Shown here piece by piece: positions 42,395 through 51,635 of a stretch of DNA of 64,000 nt. The DNA comes from Actinomyces glycerinitolerans (GTDB taxonomy: Bacteria; Actinomycetota; Actinomycetes; Actinomycetales; Actinomycetaceae). How positions within the stretch are numbered: the stretch's first letter is position 1; every line of letters starts with the position of its first letter. The notes under the pieces were generated by a model. That model was not told the DNA's origin, made no database searches, and saw nothing but the letters and a program-made list of their open reading frames with translations. The DNA is taken from the NCBI RefSeq assembly GCF_900098745.1, contig NZ_FQTT01000010.1:200557-264556 (forward strand), in the 5' to 3' direction. The translations under genes were made by a program, and so were the position numbers.

Positions 42395-42973
42395 GTGGCA
42401 TCAGCAATCGCCGACGGCGGGGGGTCCGGCGCTCGGTCCGAGGTGCCCTCAGCTGGAGCGGACACGAAAGCAGAATCCGTCGGCTACGGTGCCGTGAGTC
42501 CATCAGGTGGAGACATCTCCTTAGTCTCGCCGCGCCGACGCCTCATGCGGAATGTCCTGCGAGGGTTCCTTGCGGTTGTGCTGGTGGTGATGGGAGGCAT
42601 TTCCGGTTGGCTGTGGTGGACCAGACCGCCAGTACGGGAGGTGCCGTTGCCCGATGAGCTTGCCGCCAAGGACGGAACCTACGCACGGATTCATACGAGT
42701 ATCGAACCGGTAGAGACCGCAGCAGGCGGGTTGCAAGTGGGGCCGTTGCGCTCGGAGGGACATGAATGGATCGGCACGCTGCTATGGCGTCACAATGACG
42801 GCGTCCAAGAACCCATTGAACTACGACTAGGAGAAACCACCCACATCGACGGACTGGGCACAGTCACCTTGTTCGCCGTTAACCCAAAACCGCTGATCCC
42901 CGACTACCGGACAGGGGGCTGGACCTACAAGGTGTACATCGTCCTCGACCCCGGGGTAGAGGTAATTAGGTGA
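42395..42973 (+). CDS. Membrane-anchored protein, second of a tandem pair (candidate immunity)
   Basis: This paralogue of the preceding gene has a longer cytoplasmic N-terminus, then the same transmembrane helix and WLWWTRPPVREVPLP junction, and the same ectodomain blocks (VGPLRSEGHEWIGTLLW, ELRLGETTHIDGLGTVTLF, YRTGGWTYKVYIVLDPGVEV). The start is either the GTG at 42395 (AAGGAGG at 9 nt) or the GTG at 42386. The stop is 24 nt from the stop of the convergent calpain-type effector gene. The strong conservation of the ectodomain between copies suggests a binding role. Function unknown. Confidence 0.75.
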   Translation: MASAIADGGGSGARSEVPSAGADTKAESVGYGAVSPSGGDISLVSPRRRLMRNVLRGFLAVVLVVMGGISGWLWWTRPPVREVPLPDELAAKDGTYARIHTSIEPVETAAGGLQVGPLRSEGHEWIGTLLWRHNDGVQEPIELRLGETTHIDGLGTVTLFAVNPKPLIPDYRTGGWTYKVYIVLDPGVEVIR

Positions 42974-42996
42974 ACGCTCTCGCGACATGATTCTGG

Positions 42997-44400
42997 TTAT
43001 GGTATTTCTCCACCGATGTCGGTGCGGGCGAAGTATTTCTCGTAGTCCTCGCGGGTGATGCGGATAATGCCGTCGTCTCCGGCGTCGGAGCCGTTCGCCA
43101 GGTTGTTGTGTGCCCAGGGGTTGCGCAGGGTCACGTACTTATCGTCGATCGCGATCACCGTGTAGGCGTGGCCTTCGGCGATCTGGTAGTCGCCAGACCT
43201 GTCGTGGGTGTCGATCGCGGCGTCCGGGTGCTGCCTGTCGGCGGCGCGGGCGTCGGTGTTGGCGGTCGCATCCGAGGCCGTGTTGCCGTCACCGAAGTCA
43301 CCTCCTGCCGTAGTTGCAACGACCGGCCTACCATCCTTCACCGCCTGTTCGATCTGAGACCACTCCTCATCGGTGTACTCATGATCTTCACGCACCGCCC
43401 CCAGGAACCCCGAGGTGCCTCTGGTGTCAACTACTGGCGGGCCGTACTGCCCGGAGATCGCCCGCATCGCATCAGCTGGCCTCCCGTTCGGGAGGTTGTG
43501 GTCGCCCAGGTATTGGCCGTAGGCGCGCTCGTACACGCTCATCAGGTTCGGCCCCCGCCGCCCACCACCCAGATCATCACCCTGGTTACCGTCGGTGTAG
43601 TAGTCGGTGACCTTGATCTCCTCCGGAAAGCCGAAGAAGTTGTGCAGGGTGACGATGAACGCCTGATCCTCCTCACTCCACCGCACATGATCCCGCAGAA
43701 ACTGCTCCCCCTCCTCCGACTGCGAATACGCGTCCAAAGTCGCCAGAAAGTAACAGTCGCCGATCTTGTACTGGTCCACTGGGTCCCAGTCCGAGGAGCC
43801 GTCCGCCTGCTGCCGCAACCGCCTTATGTCCTCATCACTGAACTTGGTCTTGCTCCCAGTGCCGTCATCGTCCTTGCCCTTACCCGCACCGACACCGCCG
43901 CCCCCATGCGCGCCCACACCAGCAGCCCCCGAACCAACTCGCGAGCTAGCACCTACACCAACGGCATTCAGGGCCGCGGCAGTTTGCATGGCCGCGATAC
44001 TCACCCGGGCACGGATACCCACGGCCGCACCCGCGGCCGCATACCGCACCCCCGCCACCAGCACCGCCGGCGCCCCAGCGTCCACGGCCTCCAACAGCGC
44101 CGCACCGACCAGGGCGCGCAGCCGCTCCAACGCCTCCTTCGCCTCAGCCAGCACCTGGGCGTAAGCCTCCAAACGGCTGGCCCCGTCCAGCAGACTGGTG
44201 ATCGAGGCATCCAGGTCCGTCTCCAGGCGCCGGGAGGAGGAGCGGAACGCATCCGCGCTCGCCCCCTGCCAGGACGGGACCGCCAGGCGTGAGGACACCA
44301 CCCCACTGGCGGCCTTATCCAGCACCCGGGCCCCGGTCCTCCAGGAGTCCGCCACCGGGAGAGCCCGGGATCTCGCCGACCACGGCGCCCGCAACCGCAT
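42997..44400 (-). CDS. Calpain-like cysteine protease effector with WXG-type N-terminus (5' end probably frameshifted)
   Basis: The 467-residue frame begins with a helical T7SS-like domain: residues 19-80 contain SWRTGARVLDKAASGVV and VPSWQGASADAFRSSSRRLE with a WxG turn. A Gly-rich hinge (residues 150-185) follows, then a peptidase C2 (calpain) core: YKIGDCYFLATLD (Cys216), EGHAYTVIAI (His411) and LRNPWAH (Asn427), the Cys-His-Asn triad. Probably exported by the adjacent T7SS to act as a toxin (inference). The first 18 residues look wrong: a second frame from a GTG at 44416 (after GAGGGG) reads GLSLDAVAGAVVGEIPGSP and would join at VADSWRT if one C of 44357-44359 were removed. This suggests a frameshift or a sequencing error. 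Confidence 0.85.
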   Translation of the reverse strand: MRLRAPWSARSRALPVADSWRTGARVLDKAASGVVSSRLAVPSWQGASADAFRSSSRRLETDLDASITSLLDGASRLEAYAQVLAEAKEALERLRALVGAALLEAVDAGAPAVLVAGVRYAAAGAAVGIRARVSIAAMQTAAALNAVGVGASSRVGSGAAGVGAHGGGGVGAGKGKDDDGTGSKTKFSDEDIRRLRQQADGSSDWDPVDQYKIGDCYFLATLDAYSQSEEGEQFLRDHVRWSEEDQAFIVTLHNFFGFPEEIKVTDYYTDGNQGDDLGGGRRGPNLMSVYERAYGQYLGDHNLPNGRPADAMRAISGQYGPPVVDTRGTSGFLGAVREDHEYTDEEWSQIEQAVKDGRPVVATTAGGDFGDGNTASDATANTDARAADRQHPDAAIDTHDRSGDYQIAEGHAYTVIAIDDKYVTLRNPWAHNNLANGSDAGDDGIIRITREDYEKYFARTDIGGEIP

Positions 44401-44416
44401 CCAGGCTCAAACCCAC

Positions 44417-44644
44417 ACTTACCCCTCACTCGCCAGGTGGTTGGCGCGCCGGTCGCCCGAGACGACACCACAGTTCACAAAACCAAACCGTAACCCCACC
44501 GACACCAAAACACCACCGTCAGCCACGGCACGGACATCAGCAAGACCCCCGCCCGAGAAACCACCCTCACACACCGCACCACCGGATATCGGACAGAAGT
44601 CGATGTGCGGCGTAGGTGCCGACGCAGAGAACGACGCCGCTCCC
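44417..44644 (-). other. Short spacer upstream of the calpain-like gene
   Basis: 228 nt, lower GC and Lys/Thr-codon-like in composition compared with the flanks. It holds the GAGGGG Shine-Dalgarno of the calpain-like gene near 44421-44427. No gene or hairpin seen. Confidence 0.4.
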
Positions 44645-45820
44645 CTACTCGATCACGAAGACGCGGTCCTCGGTGAGGTCCGTTCCGTCCAGTTGGATGC
44701 GTACCCGATAGGTCCCGGCGGTGGCCGCATTTCCGGAGGCGGCCTGGGCCGTCTCCTCGGAGGAGGCTGTTTCAGTTCCTTCGTCCTCCTGCGCGGCCTC
44801 ACCATCCTTCGTAGGCTCCGCGTCGGTGGGCGTCGCCGCGGCATCCTCGGCGGCGGGGGCAGCTGCCGTGGTCGACGCCGTGTCAGCAGGTGTGCATTCC
44901 GACGAGGCCACGTTGCCGTCCCAGGTAATGGTGGCGGACGCAGCGGTGCCGGCCGCGACCAGCAGGCGCCGGCTGGCCGGGTTGGCCGGGCAGGCGGTGG
45001 AGGTCCAAATCGTCTGCTCGCCGGAGGTGATGACGGCGCCGAGCGACTGCGAGCCGACGTCGATCAGGCAGGCCTCGGAGCCGGTGTTGTTCACGGTCAG
45101 GTTCAGCTTCAAGCCCGCGCCGGTGGATACCGTGTCGGGTGAGGTGAAGGTAACATCCAGGTCCGCTGCGGTGCACTCCACCGGGTTGGCGTAGGTGGTG
45201 GCGGTATGCGCGGCGGCCTGGTCGTCTTGGGCACGGATGGTGTTGCGCGCCCAGACGGCTGCCGACAAGACACCGGCAGAAATCCCCGCCAGCAGAGCCA
45301 CGGCGAGCAGCAGCGCCACGAGTCGGCGCAGCCAGTAGCGCGGCCGCCGGGGCCTGGCCTGTCTGCGGCTGGCGGTGGCCCCGCGCCCCCGGGTCTGCCC
45401 ACGTCGATTACCGGCACCCGGTCGCGTCGCAGAGCGGTTGGCGCCGCCACGAGCGCCTCCCCGGTCGGCCGACTGAGCGACGCCGGAGCGCGCCGCCGAA
45501 CGAGCGGTCTGGCCGCGGCCGATACGGGCGGTGCGGGCGGGCCGCCGTCCCGGGCGGCCATCCTGGGTGGTGACGGTGCGCTGCGCGCGGGCCTGGCCGC
45601 GGGGCGCCTGCCGTGAGCGGGATGCGGAGGAAACGCGGGGGCGCGCCGACGACGTCGAGCGGGATGCGCCGCCGCTATCCGAAGCGCCGGAGCGAGAGGT
45701 ACCACCGCGGGCGGAGGCGGAGCGGGAACCGCCAGAACGCGCAGACGACGCCCGACCCCGCGCGCTGCGACCGCGCCCGCCGCCGTGGGAGCCGTCTCCC
45801 GAGTTCCGTCTCTGCGCCAT
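44645..45820 (-). CDS. Membrane protein with Arg/Ser/Gly-rich cytoplasmic region and extracellular domain
   Basis: The 391-residue protein has a 160-residue very basic low-complexity N-terminus (many RG, SR and AR dipeptides), a transmembrane helix (about residues 165-190), and an extracytoplasmic domain of about 130 residues with Cys residues (PVECTAADLDVTFTSPDTVS, GSEACLIDVGSQSLGAVI, STACPANPASRR). It then has an acidic Ala/Glu/Thr linker and a final strand (YRVRIQLDGTDLTEDRVFVI). The middle part resembles DUF4232-type extracellular beta domains. It lies between eccC and the calpain-like effector on the same strand, so it is probably part of the T7SS locus. Function unknown; the basic region could bind nucleic acid, lipid heads or acidic partners. 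Confidence 0.75.
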   Translation of the reverse strand: MAQRRNSGDGSHGGGRGRSARGRASSARSGGSRSASARGGTSRSGASDSGGASRSTSSARPRVSSASRSRQAPRGQARAQRTVTTQDGRPGRRPARTARIGRGQTARSAARSGVAQSADRGGARGGANRSATRPGAGNRRGQTRGRGATASRRQARPRRPRYWLRRLVALLLAVALLAGISAGVLSAAVWARNTIRAQDDQAAAHTATTYANPVECTAADLDVTFTSPDTVSTGAGLKLNLTVNNTGSEACLIDVGSQSLGAVITSGEQTIWTSTACPANPASRRLLVAAGTAASATITWDGNVASSECTPADTASTTAAAPAAEDAAATPTDAEPTKDGEAAQEDEGTETASSEETAQAASGNAATAGTYRVRIQLDGTDLTEDRVFVIE

Positions 45821-46001
45821 GGGGTTGACTGTACCGGCGCCGCGGTCCCGCCCCGGTCAGCGCCCCGCCCAAGACACCCGCCGGCATGCCCAGGCCGGGA
45901 GGCGTGTCGCCACGAGGCGCGAGCCGGGGCTGGCGGGCACGACCGCCTCTGGCAGCGTCCCGGCGATGCGTCACAAGGCGCTAGGCCGGGGGGCTGGCGG
46001 C

Positions 46002-49000
46002 TCACGCCGTCGGCGGGGACCAGGCCAGCTGGACGGACTGGACCGAGTCGCGGGTGATCAGGCTGGCACGCCCGGCCGGCCCCGGCTTGGGACGCTGACG
46101 CCCGAGTAGCGGCCCCTCGTCAGGGTTGCCGGGCAACATGATCCCGGGGGTGGAAAGGTCGTTGAGCGTCTGCACCAAGGGCTCGAACAGGGCCCGACTG
46201 GCCCCGCCCGTGCGCCGAGTCAACACCAGGTGCAGGCCAATGTCCTGCCCCTGGGGCAGCAGGGCCTGGAGCGGCAGCAGTGGGTTCATCTGGCCGGTGG
46301 TCATCAGGTCGTAGTCGTCCACGAGGATGTATACCTCGGGGCCGTTCCACCAGCTGCGGGTGCGCAACTGCTCCGGCGTCACCTCCGGACCGGGCAGGCG
46401 CTGCTTGAGAAACTCCGCCAGATCGGTCATCTCCTTGGCCGCCTGATCGCGCAGGGTCACATACGTGAGCATGAACTCCTCGGGGATGTCGCCGAGCAGG
46501 GAGCGACGCGGGTCGACCGGAAGGATGCGCAGGTCATTCGGGGTGCGATCGCGGGTCAGTTCGGCCATCAGGGCACGCAGGAAGGATGACTTGCCCTTCT
46601 TCGCATCGCCCAGCACGATCAGGTGGGGCTCCTGCCGCATGTCGAGGGTGACGGGCTCCAGGCGGGCCTCGTTGATCCCGATGACGGGGCCATCCTCGGC
46701 GGGCACCAGGGCCTGCAGCTCGGTAAGGTCGATGCGGGTCGGCAGCAGCCGCAGCTTCGGTCCGGGTGCGCCCCGGTAGGCGTCCGCGATGGTGCGGCAC
46801 GCGTGGCCGACGCCTTCGGAGAGCGTGGCGGGATCGTGCTCGCCGTCCACACGCGGGAGCGTAAGCAGCATGTGCCGCCCGGCGGGGTCCAGGCCCCGTC
46901 CGGGGCGGCCGGTCGGCACCGCCTTGGCGGCGGGGCGACTGATCTCGGAATCGGAGGGCTCGCCCAGACGCAGTTCGATCCGGGTACCGAGGGCGTCCTT
47001 GATCGCGGCACGCATCTCCATCCACCTGCCCGCGGATATGACCAGGTGCACGCCAAAAGCGAGCGCCCGCGTCATGATCGCCTGTACACGCTCGGTGATG
47101 TTCTCGAAGTCCGTCTTGAGCACGGACCACCCGTCGATGACGAGGAAGACGTCACCGTAGCCGTCGTCGGCCTGACCGGCCGCGCGCCGGCGCCGATAGG
47201 TTTGGATCGAGTCGATCCGGTTGGCCTTGAAGTAGCGTTCGCGGTCAACCAGCATCGCTTCGATCTCCGCCACGATGCGGGCGATGATGTCGGGGTCGTC
47301 ACGCGTGCCCACGCCGGCCAGATGCGGCAGGTCGAGCATCGTGGAGAAGGTCCCGCCGCCGAGGTCGATCACGTAGAACTGAACCTCGGTGGGTGTATGG
47401 GTCAGCGCCAGGCCCATGAGCAACGATCGTAGAGCGGTGGATTTGCCGGAGAGCGGACCGCCGACGACGCCCACGTGGCCGCCCGCCCCGGACAAGTCCA
47501 CGCTGTACTGGTCGCGCCGCTGCTCCAGCGGCACGTCGGTGATACCCAGCGGTACCACTAGGTCGCCACGAGCTCGCCATGATGGGGAGATCAGTCCGAG
47601 CTCGGGGTCGACCGTCAGGTCGTCGATCAACGAGTCGAAGGTCTCGGGGACGTCCAGCGGCGGCAGCCAGATCCGATGCGCCGGGTTGCCGTGACCGGTC
47701 ATGCGCGCCACGGCGATGTCCATGGTGGACATGTCGGCGTAGGTGGCGTCCTTTGCGGACGTCTCCGGCACCTGCTGCTCCGACGTCGGCTCGGGCTCTG
47801 CGTGCTGTGCCTGTGGCGGCAGCGGGATCTCCTGGGCGGTGAAGGGCAGTACCAGCGGACCGGTGTCACCGCGCCCCGGGCTGCTCGCGGCCGGGAGCTC
47901 CGGCCGCTCCGAGGCGCGTCCGGTGGCCGCGGCGCGCTCCGGCGGCGGCCCTGCCACATAGGCGGCCCGGAACCGGGTCATGGTGCGGGTGTCGCTCTTG
48001 AGGTAGCCGACTCCCGGGTAGGGCGGCAGGTCGTATGCGTCGGTGACGCCCAGGACGGTGCGCGATTCCGAGGCAGAGAAGGTGCGCAGTCCGATTCGGT
48101 AGGACAGGTGGGACTCCAGGCCGTGCAGGCGCCCCTCCTCCAGGCGCTGTGAGGACAGCAGCAGGTGGATCTGCATGGAACGGCCCAGACGGCCGATGGC
48201 GACGAATACCTCGATGAAGTCGGGCTTGGCGGCGAGCAGCTCGGAGAACTCGTCAAGAATGACGAACAGTGCGGGCAGTGGCTCGCCATTGTGCTTGCCC
48301 GCGCGGCGAGCGGCCTCGTAGTCGGAGACATTGGCGTAGTTGCCCGTCTTGAGCAGGATCTCCTGGCGGCGGTTCATCTCCCCGCGCAGCGCTTCCTCCA
48401 TGCGGTCGACCAAACCGAGCTCGTTCTCGAGGTTGGAGATCATGGCGGACACGTGTGGCAGTTCGGACATGCCTGCGAAGGTGGCACCGCCCTTGAAGTC
48501 CACCAGCACGAAGTTGAGCTGGTCGGGCGAGTGCGTCAGCGCGAGCGCCAGGACAAGGGTGCGCAATACTTCTGACTTACCGGATCCGGTTGCCCCCACC
48601 AGCAGCCCGTGGGGGCCCATGCCTCCCTGCGCCGACTCCTTGATGTCCAACACCACGGGAGTGCCCTCGGGCGTGACGCCGAAGGGAACCCGCAGCCGGT
48701 CGTCGCCCAGACGCGGCGTCCAGCACCGCTCCGGATCAATGTCCCGCACGTCTCCCAGGCCCAGCAGGTCCAACAGGTCCGCGGAGCGCTTGGGGTCAGA
48801 GATACCCACGGGGACGGCGGCAGCGTCCTCCCCAACCTCGGTGAACCTGGCCGCCAGACGCCGAGTCACCGCTTCAGCCGCGGTCGGGTCAAGCATGTCC
48901 GCCGCCAGTGGAACGGGGTCCTGGCCGACGACGGCAATCTCCATGGGCACGGTGACCGACGCGTCGGCGTCGCCCGCGGCTCCCGGCTGGGGCGGGTAGA

Positions 49001-50063
49001 GCAGGAGACGCAGCGTCGTCGGAGAGGTCAGCAGTCCCCACTCGGCGGGCAGATCAACAATGGTGACACCGCGTACTCCCGCGGCTGAGCCCAGCGGGGA
49101 GGTATCGGGAAGCCGGCCGCCGTCGACGACGATGATGACGTGGGGCGTGGGCCCCTCGCCAGCACCGGCGGAAAAGGCCCCCCGGTGTTCCAGCCCCTCG
49201 GGAAGCTTGTCCAAGAGCTGGTCGAGGTCGGTGGCGATCAGGCGTGCCGGGCCGACGGCGTCCCTAACCGAGTCGGACCAGGCGTGCGGCGCCCATTTGA
49301 TCCAGTCCCATTCCGGAAGATTCTCCTCGCTGGCGAGTACCGCCACGCGTAACAGGCTCGGAGGCGTCATCGCAAGCAGGTGGGTGAGCAGTGCCCGGGT
49401 GTGTGCGCGCGTGACGCTCCCCTCCCCCACCACCTCCACGCGGGAGAGGTTGCCCAGCGAAACCACCCATGGCACCCCGTCGACCTCCCCGTGGGTAGAC
49501 ACGAACCGAGTCATTGCCGAGAGGCACACCGGGTCCGGCTTGGCCAGCGCATCGAGCTTCTCGGCCTTGAGCTCGGCGGACAACTTCACCGTTCCCCGCC
49601 CCAAACGCACCGCCAGCGGATCATCGGCAGCTTCGCTGCGTTCCCAGACGCGCTGCCCGTACTGGACGAAATAAGGCAGAGAGACCGGGTCGGGGAAGCT
49701 GCGTATGGACTCGGCGCGCTGCTGCCGGGCCGCGTTGCGCACCGTCTCGCGCATTTCCGACAGGTATGCCAGATACTCGCGGCGCTGGTCGGTGACGTTG
49801 CCCCGATGCTGGCGGATCTGCCGGTAGATGTTGGCGGCCACCATCGACAGCATCGCCACCACCATGCCTCCGCCCATGAGCAGCATCCGCGTGTTGGAGC
49901 TGTTGGAGATCGCCATGAACACCATCACGCCCATGGAGCCGGTCAGCGGCAAGACGGAGGCAAGGACGCTGGTGGCGTCCTGCGGGGCGATGGTGTCGGG
50001 CGGGGCCTTGACCTCGATAGTCCCGCCGGCGGGCTCTGGGGACTGATTGTTGTTGGCATTCAT
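46002..50063 (-). CDS. eccC: T7SS ATPase EccC (FtsK/SpoIIIE family)
   Basis: The 1353-residue motor of the ESX secretion system has two transmembrane helices near the N-terminus (LPLTGSMGVMVFMAI and MLLMGGGMVVAMLSMVAANI), then three FtsK-like ATPase domains. Walker A motifs: GATGSGKSE (about residue 490), GGPLSGKST (about 871) and GDAKKGKSS (about 1156). Domain 1 has Walker B VILDEFSEL and DFKGGATF; domain 2 has VIDGW, lacking the usual acidic partner; domain 3 has ILVDDYD. I take the ATG at 50063 (MNANNNQSPE) with GGAAGG upstream; the frame continues to 50534, but that part is Arg-rich and overlaps the divergent eccD. It recruits WXG100 substrates and powers export. Confidence 0.95.
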   Translation of the reverse strand: MNANNNQSPEPAGGTIEVKAPPDTIAPQDATSVLASVLPLTGSMGVMVFMAISNSSNTRMLLMGGGMVVAMLSMVAANIYRQIRQHRGNVTDQRREYLAYLSEMRETVRNAARQQRAESIRSFPDPVSLPYFVQYGQRVWERSEAADDPLAVRLGRGTVKLSAELKAEKLDALAKPDPVCLSAMTRFVSTHGEVDGVPWVVSLGNLSRVEVVGEGSVTRAHTRALLTHLLAMTPPSLLRVAVLASEENLPEWDWIKWAPHAWSDSVRDAVGPARLIATDLDQLLDKLPEGLEHRGAFSAGAGEGPTPHVIIVVDGGRLPDTSPLGSAAGVRGVTIVDLPAEWGLLTSPTTLRLLLYPPQPGAAGDADASVTVPMEIAVVGQDPVPLAADMLDPTAAEAVTRRLAARFTEVGEDAAAVPVGISDPKRSADLLDLLGLGDVRDIDPERCWTPRLGDDRLRVPFGVTPEGTPVVLDIKESAQGGMGPHGLLVGATGSGKSEVLRTLVLALALTHSPDQLNFVLVDFKGGATFAGMSELPHVSAMISNLENELGLVDRMEEALRGEMNRRQEILLKTGNYANVSDYEAARRAGKHNGEPLPALFVILDEFSELLAAKPDFIEVFVAIGRLGRSMQIHLLLSSQRLEEGRLHGLESHLSYRIGLRTFSASESRTVLGVTDAYDLPPYPGVGYLKSDTRTMTRFRAAYVAGPPPERAAATGRASERPELPAASSPGRGDTGPLVLPFTAQEIPLPPQAQHAEPEPTSEQQVPETSAKDATYADMSTMDIAVARMTGHGNPAHRIWLPPLDVPETFDSLIDDLTVDPELGLISPSWRARGDLVVPLGITDVPLEQRRDQYSVDLSGAGGHVGVVGGPLSGKSTALRSLLMGLALTHTPTEVQFYVIDLGGGTFSTMLDLPHLAGVGTRDDPDIIARIVAEIEAMLVDRERYFKANRIDSIQTYRRRRAAGQADDGYGDVFLVIDGWSVLKTDFENITERVQAIMTRALAFGVHLVISAGRWMEMRAAIKDALGTRIELRLGEPSDSEISRPAAKAVPTGRPGRGLDPAGRHMLLTLPRVDGEHDPATLSEGVGHACRTIADAYRGAPGPKLRLLPTRIDLTELQALVPAEDGPVIGINEARLEPVTLDMRQEPHLIVLGDAKKGKSSFLRALMAELTRDRTPNDLRILPVDPRRSLLGDIPEEFMLTYVTLRDQAAKEMTDLAEFLKQRLPGPEVTPEQLRTRSWWNGPEVYILVDDYDLMTTGQMNPLLPLQALLPQGQDIGLHLVLTRRTGGASRALFEPLVQTLNDLSTPGIMLPGNPDEGPLLGRQRPKPGPAGRASLITRDSVQSVQLAWSPPTA

Positions 50064-50282
50064 GGGGTGGGCGGGCACCTTCCGGTCGTGTTCCGGCACC
50101 ATTTGGCGGAGGGCCGCCATCGAGGCAGTTCCGTCCGAGTCTGGGGCCGGCGGCACGGGGCGAGCCTTGCCACAAGGCCCACCCCGTCGCGTCGTTATGC
50201 TATCTGCACCTAGAGTAACCGCGTTAGTAACCTTCCGTCGGGCGGCCCAACGGGCCACCCCATACTCGGAGCAGCGAGGCGT
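50064..50282. promoter_or_regulatory. Divergent promoter region eccC / eccD-like
   Basis: 219-nt spacer between divergent T7SS genes. A relatively A/T-rich patch (about 50195-50235) is the likely promoter. No clear operator seen. Confidence 0.5.
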
Positions 50283-51635
50283 ATGAGCGCAACGGCCATT
50301 CATGTCACCCTCGTCCACGAGGGCGGCGCGGTTGACGTTGCGGCCGCACCGGGCACGAGCGTCGACGAACTGTTGGGATCCCAACGCATTGTTCCGGACG
50401 CTCGTCCGGCGGCCATCGCCACGCCGTCGGGCCTTCCGATCGAGACCGGTGGGTTGATCGGACAGGACGTGGCCGAGGGATCGGTGTTGGTGATCACCGA
50501 TGCAGTGGACACTAACGGCCGGGCGACGACGCATCCGCGTCCAGCGTCCTGGGCGGCAGTACGTCCCCCGTTCTGGCTGGCGGAGGCGACGGCGGTTCTG
50601 CTAGCCGCGCTGATGCTCGCCTTCGTATTTGCCGGGATCCTCACCGGAACATCTGTGCTGTCGCTACCCGTCCGCGTGACGGCCGCTGTGATGTTGCTCG
50701 CGCTGCTAGCGGCGCTCGGGCTGCCACAACGCGCATCCTGTACGCCTACATCGGCGGCACTGTTCACTTTGTCACTTCCGTTGCTGGGTGCGAGCATGAG
50801 TGCCCTGCTAGTTCCTCCCACCAACCCGGACTGGGCGCTGCTGGCGACCCTCGTTGCGCTTTGGGGCGCAGCGGCTACGGCCATGGCACTGTGGCTGCGC
50901 CACAGGGGCCCAAGCGACGCCGTCGCCGCGGCGACCTGGGCCGCTGCGGCGACGGTGGTGACGGTCGGCGCTGCGCTGGGGATCTCGGCCACAACGCTGG
51001 CGCTGTTGACGGCCGCGCTGGCGGCGCTCGGCGGTCTGCTGATTTCAGGGGCCGCCTTGGCCTCGGTGCCGGATCGACAGCTCCTGGACATGACCGGGCA
51101 GAGGGCTGCGGGGCAGTCGGTACGTGCTCCGACGACGGCTCCCCCGGTTCAGGTCACCCGCGCCCGCACCCGGCGCACCGTTGCCGACGCCGAAGCCGTC
51201 TCTGTCGCACTTGAGATCGCCTTGGGCGCTCTGGTCGCAGCGTGCTTACCCGCTGTCACCGGAGTAGCGGTAGGCCACGGAATCGAGGCCTGGGGGGCAC
51301 GGGCAGAGATCATCTTTGCGCTGGCACTGCTCACGCTTCGGCCGCGCACCGCCCGCTCGCACGCTGCCCGCATTATTCCGCGGATGTTCGCATGCATCGC
51401 CATTTGTCTCAGCGCGCTGGTGGCGGCAGCGACGCAAGCGGTTCAACCGTGGGTCGCGGCGGGCGCGGTGCTGGCGATCGGGGGCGCCTTGAGCCTGGTC
51501 GGCGCATTCACCCTGCTCAGACGATCGGCGTGGTGGGGACGCCTAGGCGACGTGTTCGAACGGCTTTCTGCCTTCCTGATACTCCCCACCGCGGTGGTCG
51601 CAGCCGGACTGATAGAAGTGATGAGGCAACTGTGA
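50283..51635 (+). CDS. eccD: EccD-like T7SS membrane protein, copy 1
   Basis: The 450-residue protein has an N-terminal ubiquitin-like domain (about residues 5-80: IHVTLVHEGGAVDVAAAPGT, GLIGQDVAEGSVLVITDAV) and about ten to eleven hydrophobic helices, the layout of EccD, which forms the T7SS membrane channel complex. A basic loop (QVTRARTRRTVADAEAV) separates the two halves. The stop overlaps the GTG of the FHA gene by 4 nt. A second EccD-like gene lies at 54391. Two EccD-like proteins in one locus is unusual; this one is more Ala-rich. Confidence 0.8.
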   Translation: MSATAIHVTLVHEGGAVDVAAAPGTSVDELLGSQRIVPDARPAAIATPSGLPIETGGLIGQDVAEGSVLVITDAVDTNGRATTHPRPASWAAVRPPFWLAEATAVLLAALMLAFVFAGILTGTSVLSLPVRVTAAVMLLALLAALGLPQRASCTPTSAALFTLSLPLLGASMSALLVPPTNPDWALLATLVALWGAAATAMALWLRHRGPSDAVAAATWAAAATVVTVGAALGISATTLALLTAALAALGGLLISGAALASVPDRQLLDMTGQRAAGQSVRAPTTAPPVQVTRARTRRTVADAEAVSVALEIALGALVAACLPAVTGVAVGHGIEAWGARAEIIFALALLTLRPRTARSHAARIIPRMFACIAICLSALVAAATQAVQPWVAAGAVLAIGGALSLVGAFTLLRRSAWWGRLGDVFERLSAFLILPTAVVAAGLIEVMRQL

